Below, piece after piece: positions 1 through 4,743 of a DNA stretch of 8,358 bases (positions are counted from its first letter, which is position 1; each line of letters starts with the position of its first letter). A program made the translations under genes and the position numbers. Source of the DNA: an uncultured Victivallales bacterium (lineage in GTDB: Bacteria; Verrucomicrobiota; Lentisphaeria; Oligosphaerales; JAFGRS01); contig CAILKC010000223.1 of assembly GCA_903834675.1 (NCBI GenBank), positions 1 through 8,358 on the forward strand, written 5' to 3'. Below the pieces are notes generated by a model. That model did no database searches. It saw nothing but the letters and a program-made list of their open reading frames with translations, and was not told where the DNA came from.

Positions 1-456
1 CGTGACCGGGCGACGGCGGTGGCCCGCAAGCGCGCCGTGGACACCCACACGGCCCTGGCGGCGGCGCTGAAGGAAGGGAAGGGTTTTGCGGAGGCCGCAA
101 AGGCTGCTGAGGGCATGGAGTTCAAGACCACGGAGCCCTTCACGCGCATGCAGCCTGCCAGTGGCATTCCGGATGCCAGGGGGTTGTTGGAGAAGCTGGC
201 CGACGCGGCTCCGGGGACATTGCTGGAGCCGGTTGAGGGCAAGACGGAGACAGTCTTGGCGTACGTGGTATCGCGGACTCTACCCACTGACGCGAAGTTC
301 GCAGAGGAGCGGGAGCGCTTCGACAACATGGTGCGCTGGTCCAAGCGCTACTCCGTGGTCCAGGAGTTCTACGAGAGGATCGAGAAGGAGTCGGCGACGG
401 CGCTGCTCGACCCGTGGAAGAGCATGGTCGAGAAGAGCAAGAAGAAAGAGGGCTGA
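1..456 (+). CDS. C-terminal part of a probable SurA/PpiD-like peptidyl-prolyl isomerase (5' end off window)
   Basis: Frame 1 is open from the first base to the TGA at 454-456, giving 151 residues with no credible start, so this is the 3' end of a longer gene. An alanine- and lysine-rich helical stretch (ALAAALKEGKGFAEAAKAAE) is followed by an F-T-R-M segment, a G-T-L-L-E-P-V-E-G-K turn, a beta strand ending V-V-S-R-T-L-P, and a long charged helix with F-A-E-E-R-E-R-F that ends in lysines. This order (LxxGxxFxxxA, then the PPIase-edge strand, then a terminal helix) is what the C-terminal half of SurA N-domain/PpiD-type periplasmic chaperones looks like in many environmental bacteria. Such proteins assist folding of exported proteins. 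No catalytic parvulin core is visible here, so the assignment is by resemblance. It could be another helical periplasmic protein. The gene converges on purD across a 271-bp repeat-filled gap. Confidence 0.5.
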   Translation, partial: RDRATAVARKRAVDTHTALAAALKEGKGFAEAAKAAEGMEFKTTEPFTRMQPASGIPDARGLLEKLADAAPGTLLEPVEGKTETVLAYVVSRTLPTDAKFAEERERFDNMVRWSKRYSVVQEFYERIEKESATALLDPWKSMVEKSKKKEG

Positions 457-514
457 GGACCCTGTGGCGCGACCGGCTGTGGTTGCAGGATCACGGGCGG
501 TCCGTCCTGCCGGG

Positions 515-543
515 GGATACCGCGAACCCGCCCGCAAGGGGCT
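515..543 (+). repeat. Dispersed intergenic repeat A, copy 1
   Basis: The 15 bases GGATACCGCGAACCC occur here (515-529) and again at 4039-4053. In both places they are followed within about 15 bases by GGGGCT, with a differing GC-rich middle. Both copies sit in gaps between convergent genes. In this copy CGCCCG (529-534) can pair with CGGGCG (546-551). Confidence 0.7.
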
Positions 544-592
544 CACGGGCGTCAAGCTAAACGGTGTGGGCGCAAAGCTGTGTCAAGCCACA

Positions 593-667
593 GCAGTCCA
601 AAGCTTGGCCTGTCGGCCGGCGCGGTCTGGGACTGAGTTCGGGCGGCGCCCGGACTCTTTGGACTGC
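593..667. repeat. 75-bp element bounded by an 11-bp perfect inverted repeat
   Basis: GCAGTCCAAAG at 593-603 is the exact reverse complement of CTTTGGACTGC at 657-667. The 53 bases between are GC-rich with smaller palindromes (GGCC-TGTC-GGCC near 607-618; CGGGC/GCCCG around 640-652). A small hairpin, GCTGTG/CACAGC (577-594), abuts the left arm. The preceding string CAAAGCTGTGTC (573-584) recurs with one change as CAAAGCGGTGTC at 8336-8347, so this appears to be one member of a dispersed palindromic family. No coding capacity is visible. It resembles REP/MITE-like intergenic elements, but no target-site duplication was recognised. Confidence 0.55.
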
Positions 668-727
668 GGCGGCCGAAGGCCCTGAGCGTAGCCGATGGGC
701 TGGACAGCGTGGGCTTTAGGGCGGGGA

Positions 728-1987
728 TCAGCGTTCGAGGGCGCGGTGGGCGATATCGCGGCGGAAGCGGGCGCCGTCCCAGGTGATGCAGTGTACCGCC
801 TGGTAGGCTTTGTCGACGGCGGCGCGCAGAGTCGGTCCCCGCGCTGTGACCCCTAGCACGCGCCCCCCTTGGGTGGCGATGCGGCCGGCGGCGGTGCGTG
901 CCGTCGACGCATGGAACACCACCGCTCCACTGGCCGCGGCGGCATCGAGACCGGCGATTTCCCTGCCCTTGGCATAGGTTCCTGGGTATCCTTCCGAAGC
1001 CATGACCACGCACACGGCCGGGTCGTTGCTCCAGCTCAACCGTATCTGGTCCAGGTGGCCATCCGCGGTGGCCACGAGGGCTTCGGCCAGGTCGCTGTCG
1101 AGACGCATGAGCACGGCCTGCGTCTCGGGGTCTCCAAAGCGGACGTTGAACTCCAGGAGCTTGGGACCCTGGGCGGTGACCATGATGCCGGCGTAGATGA
1201 CGCCACGGTAGTCGAGGCCCTCCTGCCGACAGCCGTCGACGAAGCGCGCCAGGATGTCGCGGCGGATGATGTCCCAGAGCGCCTCGGTGACGACCGGCGC
1301 CGGGGAGTAGGCGCCCATGCCGCCGGTGTTGGGCCCGGTATCGCCATCGCCGACGCGCTTGTGGTCCTGGCTGGAGGCCAGGGGCACGAAGGTCTTCCCA
1401 TCGGTCAGCGCCAGGATGGACGCTTCCTCGCCGACAAGGCATTCCTCGACGAGCACGGTCTTGCCGGCGTCGCCGAAGGCGCCGTCGAAGCAGGCCGTGA
1501 CGGCCGCCTCGGCTTCCGCCAGAGTGGTGGCCACCACCACGCCCTTGCCGGCAGCGAGGCCATCAGCTTTGATCACGATGGGGGCGCCGTGGGCGCGGAC
1601 GTAGTCGAGCGCGGCCTGGGCTTCGTGAAAGACGCCGTAGGCCGCGGTCGGGAGATTGTACTTCGCCATGAAGGCCTTGGCGTAAGCCTTGCTGCCCTCG
1701 AGTTGCGCGGCCTTACGGTCCGGGCCGACGATGCGCAGGCCGCGGGCTCTGAACATGTCCACAATGCCTTCGCAGAGAGGTGCTTCAGGCCCGACCATGG
1801 TCAGTTCGACGCGGTGGCTCACGGCAAAGTCGCAGAGCGCCTTGAGATCGGTGATGGCAACGGCTTCAACGCCGGTCATGCCGGGGTTTCCCGGAGCGCA
1901 GTAGAGGGTATTGACCAGGGGGCTTTGTGCCAGTTTCCAGACCAGGGCATGCTCGCGCCCGCCGCCGCCGACAACCAGGACATTCAT
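728..1987 (-). CDS. purD: Phosphoribosylamine--glycine ligase (GAR synthetase)
   Basis: This cytosolic enzyme joins 5-phosphoribosylamine to glycine using ATP, giving glycinamide ribonucleotide in de novo purine synthesis. The 419 residues match the usual length of about 420-430. Visible family features in order: N-terminal GGGGREHAL (7-14), PGNPG (32-36), VGPEAPL (65-71), IVGP (86-89), EGSKAYAKAFM (97-107), the ATP-grasp nucleotide loop IKADGLAAGKGV (139-150), VEECLVGEEAS (180-190), QDHKRVGDGDTGPNTGGMGAYSP (207-229), the metal-binding LLEFNVRFGDPETQ (277-290), and the C-terminal RRDIAHRAL typical of PurD. The ATG at 1987 was chosen because MNVLVVGGGGREH begins the family fold. An upstream in-frame ATG at 2074 would add 29 unconserved residues. 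The ribosome site is weak (a G-run about 11 bases upstream). It stands alone, with no purine-operon neighbours in the window. No truncation or missing motif was found. Confidence 0.97.
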   Translation of the reverse strand: MNVLVVGGGGREHALVWKLAQSPLVNTLYCAPGNPGMTGVEAVAITDLKALCDFAVSHRVELTMVGPEAPLCEGIVDMFRARGLRIVGPDRKAAQLEGSKAYAKAFMAKYNLPTAAYGVFHEAQAALDYVRAHGAPIVIKADGLAAGKGVVVATTLAEAEAAVTACFDGAFGDAGKTVLVEECLVGEEASILALTDGKTFVPLASSQDHKRVGDGDTGPNTGGMGAYSPAPVVTEALWDIIRRDILARFVDGCRQEGLDYRGVIYAGIMVTAQGPKLLEFNVRFGDPETQAVLMRLDSDLAEALVATADGHLDQIRLSWSNDPAVCVVMASEGYPGTYAKGREIAGLDAAAASGAVVFHASTARTAAGRIATQGGRVLGVTARGPTLRAAVDKAYQAVHCITWDGARFRRDIAHRALER

Positions 1988-2043
1988 GCGGATACGCCCC
2001 CCAATGCTACTCCACAGGCGGCTGACTGACGCTGGCCTCAAAC

Positions 2044-2070
2044 TGCCGCGGTACCGACCCAGCCGCGGCA
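2044..2070 (-). other. GC-rich hairpin in the purD leader
   Basis: TGCCGCGG (2044-2051) and CCGCGGCA (2063-2070) form an 8-bp perfect stem with an 11-base loop. On the minus strand it lies about 57-83 nt upstream of the purD ATG, immediately after the candidate -10 box, so it would be at the 5' end of the transcript. It could be a stabilising 5' stem or an operator palindrome. It does not match the ZTP or purine riboswitch consensus as I know them. Confidence 0.4.
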
Positions 2071-2097
2071 ACATACCATGAGCGAGCGGGATTCCAA
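2070..2097 (-). promoter_or_regulatory. Candidate purD promoter
   Basis: On the minus strand TTGGAA (2092-2097) and TATGTT (2070-2075) are separated by 16 bases, each matching four of six sigma-70 consensus positions. They are placed about 80-110 nt upstream of the purD start. The opposite-strand candidate at 2150-2177 has the same -10 hexamer and the same 16-base spacer. Sigma preferences of this organism are unknown. Confidence 0.3.
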
Positions 2098-2149
2098 GAT
2101 CGGGGCGAGCCGCGCCAGGGCGGTTTCAGGGAAACGGGTGGTAGGCGGG

Positions 2150-2177
2150 TTGAGCGGCGGCGGGGGGTCTGTATGTT
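2150..2177 (+). promoter_or_regulatory. Candidate promoter of the HAD gene pair
   Basis: TTGAGC (2150-2155) and TATGTT (2172-2177), with a 16-base spacer, each match four of six sigma-70 consensus positions. They lie 63-90 bases upstream of the first HAD start. The site mirrors the purD candidate on the other strand. Confidence 0.3.
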
Positions 2178-2197
2178 AGCCGCGGGGTAGTGCCGGG

Positions 2198-2239
2198 CTG
2201 GACGAGCTGGACGAACTGGACGCACTGGACGAACTGGAG
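2198..2239 (+). repeat. 9-bp tandem repeat (CTGGACGAA) abutting a start codon
   Basis: The unit CTGGACGAA and close variants (ending GAG, GAA, GCA, GAA) occur four times and then end in CTGGAG directly before the ATG at 2240. The array is in frame with the following gene and would read LDE-LDE-LDA-LDE-LE. An in-frame TAG at 2177-2179 with no ATG, GTG or TTG after it means only a CTG start could make it coding. It occupies the place where a Shine-Dalgarno sequence should be. Confidence 0.75.
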
Positions 2240-3007
2240 ATGACGACTGTGGTTCCGGCAATTGTGGCGCTCGACTTTGATGGGGTGATCTGCGACAGCG
2301 CTCGCGAGACGGCCATGAGTGCCTGGCGGGCTGGGGGCGAGCTGTGGCCGGAGTGGGCGGGGGAGGCGCCGCCGCCGGCGTATGTGGCCCGCTTCCTGCG
2401 GCTGCGTCCGTGGCTGGAAACGGGGTATCAGGCCGTGGTGATGATGCGGATGATCGCCGATGGCTTGGCCGAGGTGGAGTTCGCGGAACGCTTGGACGAG
2501 CACTGCCGGAGCTGCCTGGCGGGTCTTGGATGCAGCCGGGATGAGCTGGTGAAGTGCTTCGGTCGGGCGCGGGACGAATGGATCGGCAGCGACTTTGCGG
2601 GCTGGCTCGGGTGCCATGACTTCTACCCGGGCGTCAGCGCGGCCTTGAACCGGGCCCGGAGCTGCCAGGAGGTCTATGTTCTGACCACGAAGCAGGAGCG
2701 TTTTGCGCGGGCTCTGCTGGAGAGCCAGGGGCTGTGTTTGGCGACGGACCGGCTTTTCGGGCTTGACTGCGGCCGTTCGAAGGAGGACATCCTGGTCGAG
2801 ATGAGCGCCGGGGGGACCGCGCCGGAGGTGCATTTTGTGGAAGACCGGGCCGAGACCTTACGGCGGGTGCTGGCGGTGCCGACGCTGTCGGCGGTGCGGC
2901 TGTACTATGCCGACTGGGGGTACGGTACCGCGGCGGATCTGGCCTGGGCTCGGGCTGAGCGACGGGTGCGCGTCTGGGGCCTCGCCGAGTTTATGGCGCT
3001 GGAGTGA
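2240..3007 (+). CDS. HAD-superfamily hydrolase (cyanobacterial-type family)
   Basis: A 255-residue soluble protein with all four HAD motifs: motif I DFDGVICDS (12-20; nucleophile D12, acid D14), motif II threonine in VLTTK (147-151), motif III lysine K181 in GRSKED, and motif IV HFVEDR (198-203, E201/D202). Between motifs I and II lies a helical cap of about 110 residues with RFLRLRPWLETGY. The phrase ALDFDGVICD followed by a tryptophan-rich cap and an LRPxxETG string is what I remember from an uncharacterised HAD family common in cyanobacteria and plastids. The substrate is unknown; most relatives are phosphatases. ATG 2240 is the only start that keeps motif I. The only SD-like bases, GGAG, touch the ATG, so initiation may be weak or unusual. 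It is 3 nt upstream of the next HAD gene. Confidence 0.85.
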   Translation: MTTVVPAIVALDFDGVICDSARETAMSAWRAGGELWPEWAGEAPPPAYVARFLRLRPWLETGYQAVVMMRMIADGLAEVEFAERLDEHCRSCLAGLGCSRDELVKCFGRARDEWIGSDFAGWLGCHDFYPGVSAALNRARSCQEVYVLTTKQERFARALLESQGLCLATDRLFGLDCGRSKEDILVEMSAGGTAPEVHFVEDRAETLRRVLAVPTLSAVRLYYADWGYGTAADLAWARAERRVRVWGLAEFMALE

Positions 3008-3010
3008 TTC

Positions 3011-3853
3011 ATGAGCGCTGCGGTGCGTCCAGGGGCGGTCGTCGTCACCGATTTGGATGGGACGTTATTGAATGCAGCGCAGCAGATCGGTCCGGCGGAC
3101 CGTGAGGCGCTGCTGGCGCTGGGAGAGTGCGGTGTCTGCCGCGTGGCGGCCACGGGCAGGAACCTGTACTCGCTGCGGCGCGTTATCGCGCCGACCGACC
3201 CTTTCGACTACGTGGTGTTTTCTTCCGGGGTCGGAATCCTTGACTGGCCGGCGCAGGCCTTCATGCGTTCGACGGCGATCTCGGGGCCGCAGGTGTGCCG
3301 TTGCGCGCAGGCGTTGCGGGCGCAGGGGGCCAGCTTCATGGTCCACGACCCGCTGCCGGAGAATCACCGGTTCGCCTATTACGAAGCGGCGCTGCAGGAG
3401 ACGGATTTCCGTCGGCGTTGCACGCTCTACGGCGCCTACTGCCGGGAGTGGCAGCCAACCGAGGTCTTTGCGCAGGGCGCCAGCCAGTTCGTGGTCATCA
3501 TGCCGCCAGACCTGGAGCGCTTCGGGCAGCTGAGGCAGGCGGTGGCGGGGCTGTCGGTGGTGCGCACAACGTCACCCCTCGATGGCGTGAGCCTGTGGAT
3601 GGAGGTTTTCGCTCCCGGCACCAACAAGTCCAGCGCCGCGGCCTTTCTGGCAGACCGGCTGGGGGTGCGGTCGGAGGCGACCTACGCTCTGGGCAACGAC
3701 TTCAATGACGCGGACTTGCTGGACTGGGCCGGGCACTCCTGCGTGACCGCGAATGCGCCCGCGGAGCTGCGATCGCGCTTTCCGGTGGTGCGTTCACACG
3801 ATGAATCGGGGTTTGCGCACGCGGTCGCTGTCTGGGGGCTGCTGCCAGGCTGA
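3011..3853 (+). CDS. Cof-type HAD hydrolase (sugar-phosphatase-like)
   Basis: A 280-residue protein of the Cof/SPP-type (IIB) HAD group. Motif I is VTDLDGTLL (12-20, D14 and D16), motif II AATGRN (46-51, T48), motif III K206 in GTNKSSA, and motif IV LGNDFNDADLL (227-237). The large alpha/beta cap lies between motifs II and III, the arrangement that separates this group from the first HAD gene. Family members dephosphorylate sugar phosphates or similar small phosphoesters; the substrate cannot be read from the sequence. It starts 3 nt after the preceding stop. GGAG (3001-3004), inside the end of that gene, sits 6 bases before the ATG, so translation is probably coupled. All catalytic positions are present. 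The C-terminal SGFAHAV segment matches the usual DGVA-type end of Cof proteins. Confidence 0.92.
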   Translation: MSAAVRPGAVVVTDLDGTLLNAAQQIGPADREALLALGECGVCRVAATGRNLYSLRRVIAPTDPFDYVVFSSGVGILDWPAQAFMRSTAISGPQVCRCAQALRAQGASFMVHDPLPENHRFAYYEAALQETDFRRRCTLYGAYCREWQPTEVFAQGASQFVVIMPPDLERFGQLRQAVAGLSVVRTTSPLDGVSLWMEVFAPGTNKSSAAAFLADRLGVRSEATYALGNDFNDADLLDWAGHSCVTANAPAELRSRFPVVRSHDESGFAHAVAVWGLLPG

Positions 3854-3855
3854 GG

Positions 3856-3888
3856 CTGAAGGGCGGCCCGGTATGGCCGCCGCGGCGC
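3856..3888 (+). repeat. Dispersed intergenic repeat B, copy 1
   Basis: This 33-base segment matches 8263-8295 at 29 positions by direct comparison. Three of the four differences lie in the loop of the GGCGGCC/GGCCGCC stem (loop CGGTAT here, CTGCGT there), as expected if the stem is the conserved part. The string CGCCCTCCAGG at 3900-3910 is the reverse complement of the left edge of copy 2 (CCTGGAGGGCG). Confidence 0.75.
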
Positions 3889-3914
3889 TCGCGCAGGAGC
3901 GCCCTCCAGGCGTC

Positions 3915-3938
3915 CGTCGTCCGTGGCCGCGGACGACG
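3915..3938. terminator. Hairpin between convergent genes, possible terminator
   Basis: CGTCGTCCG (3915-3923) pairs with CGGACGACG (3930-3938) around a six-base loop. It lies 62 nt past the Cof-type stop. There is no T run, so if it terminates it would be as a stable GC stem, possibly for both strands. Confidence 0.35.
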
Positions 3939-3953
3939 AACGGAATCGGAGGC

Positions 3954-3976
3954 GCGCGGCCGCGATACGGCCGCGC
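3954..3976. terminator. Second strong GC hairpin between convergent genes
   Basis: GCGCGGCCG (3954-3962) pairs with CGGCCGCGC (3968-3976) around the loop CGATA. The stem is entirely G-C. No T run follows on either side, so a terminator role is only suggested by position. Confidence 0.3.
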
Positions 3977-4038
3977 CTTCGGCCTGCTCTTGCCCTCCAA
4001 AGCGTAGAGTGATTGCCGAGGGTTGGGCAAGTACTCAA

Positions 4039-4080
4039 GGATACCGCGAACCCAGCCCGGCACGGGGCTAGGTATCGCGG
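4039..4080 (+). repeat. Dispersed intergenic repeat A, copy 2, forming an imperfect hairpin
   Basis: It shares GGATACCGCGAACCC with 515-529 and a following GGGGCT. Here the unit folds: CCGCGA (4044-4049) with TCGCGG (4075-4080), ACC with GGT (4071-4073) and one bulged A, then AGCCC (4054-4058) with GGGCT (4065-4069). It lies 25-60 nt downstream of the secreted-protein stop on the minus strand, a plausible place for a transcript 3' stem. Confidence 0.55.
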
Positions 4081-4104
4081 CGTCCAGGCGCCGGGGCTGG
4101 CAGT

Positions 4105-4743
4105 TCAGCGGCGCAGGAGCAAGGACTGGCCGTAGCTCCGGCCCGAGAGGGTGTGCAGGCGCGCTCCACCGCCGGTCAGGGGCGTGATCGAGGTCCGGAT
4201 GCTCTTAGCGGTCGGGTCGGTTACCCCAGCCAGGCTTGCCACTACGGTCAGGCCGCAGCGTTCACCGCGGAGGGTGTAGAGGCACTGTACGTCGTTTGAC
4301 AGGGTCAGGGTGGCGCTGCCGGTGACGCTGGTGCCCGCGGAGGTGAGGTCGAAGCGCAGGGTCCAGGCGCCGTTCATCGGCTTGGGGATATCCAAGGTCG
4401 CGATGTCTGACACGAGCCTGGTGGCAGCGTTGACCTCGAGGTGGCCGGTGACCGGTCCCACGAGTTGCCGGGTGGTTGCGTTCAGGGCCAGGTTGAAGGA
4501 GAGCGCCGCCGTCACCGCCGTGCCTGGGTCGGAGCCCCTCATGGTCAGGTTGACCAGCAGGTTTTCGCCGCGGCCCCTGGCACTGCCCCGGAGCGGGAGG
4601 GTTACGGGGACAATCTGCTTGCCGACGTCGACCGTCAGGGTCGCAAAGCCGGAGAGGCGGCCCTTGTTGTCGTGGGTGAGGTTCAGGGTCAGGGGGTTGT
4701 CGGCCACGGTGATGGAGTAGGTTCCGGTCAGGTCCCACAGTCC
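4105..4743 (-). other. Beta-rich C-terminal region with apparent internal duplication (residues 1060-1271)
   Basis: Two segments follow one pattern. The first, at about 1060-1133, reads GLWDLTGTYS, then GRLSGFATLTVD, then LPLRG and NLLVNLTMRG. The second, at about 1184-1248, reads GAWTLRFDLT, then TSVTGSATLTLS, then YTLRG and LTVVASLAG. Each has an opening tryptophan, a G-x-A-T-L-T strand and an L-R-G turn in the same order. This suggests a duplicated small beta-sandwich or barrel. I do not recognise a named family. Confidence 0.5.

Larger units (their letters stand above)
457..727. other. Convergent intergenic region filled with palindromic repeats
   Basis: This is the gap between the 3' ends of the PPIase-like gene and purD. 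No reading frame in it has protein-like composition. It holds a copy of an intergenic repeat (515-543), a 6-bp hairpin (577-582 with 589-594), an 11-bp perfect inverted repeat (593-603 with 657-667), and short GC-rich palindromes at about 640-650 and 669-680. None is followed by a T run, so a classical intrinsic terminator is not evident. The hairpins may still end transcription from both sides, which is an inference from the convergent layout. Confidence 0.6.
2063..2185. promoter_or_regulatory. Inverted repeat flanking the divergent purD/HAD promoter region
   Basis: CCGCGGCAACATA at 2063-2075 is the reverse complement of TATGTTAGCCGCGG at 2172-2185 except for one extra A. The arms are 96 bp apart. 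Each contains a candidate -10 box (TATGTT) followed by the palindrome CCGCGG, one arm facing purD and the other facing the HAD pair. The symmetry suggests two equivalent promoter/operator sites read in opposite directions. Confidence 0.45.
3854..4104. other. Convergent intergenic region with four hairpins
   Basis: This is the gap between the Cof-type gene and the end of the large secreted-protein gene. Four stems are visible: 3862-3868 with 3875-3881 (7 bp), 3915-3923 with 3930-3938 (9 bp, loop 6), 3954-3962 with 3968-3976 (9 bp, loop 5), and an imperfect stem at 4044-4080. None has a trailing T run on either strand. They may act as transcription barriers between the converging units. Parts recur at 515-543 and 8263-8295, marking them as dispersed repeats rather than gene-specific terminators. 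Confidence 0.6.

Noticed and set aside
1..54. Signal peptide Tat motif in the exported protein, or parvulin core in the first partial gene
   Set aside because: The ARRLG start of the exported protein lacks the S/T-R-R-x-F-L-K pattern, and the catalytic part of the partial gene is outside the window.
86..685. A 199-residue + strand frame running through the end of the PPIase-like gene
   Set aside because: Arginine/serine-rich out-of-frame reading that continues into the palindromic repeat region; no protein-like features.
552..1442. A 296-residue minus-strand frame overlapping purD
   Set aside because: Wrong frame of purD; R/G/P-rich out-of-frame translation.
869..2029. A 386-residue + strand frame across purD
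   Set aside because: It is antisense to a fully conserved purD and has no ribosome site or recognisable motif; it is a composition effect.
1988..2100. A ZTP or purine riboswitch in the purD leader
   Set aside because: There is a strong hairpin, but I could not match the conserved core of either class.
2126..2833. A 235-residue minus-strand frame opposite the first HAD gene, including a repeated VQF-type string
   Set aside because: The repeat string is only the 9-bp tandem array read backwards. The opposite strand has all four HAD motifs.
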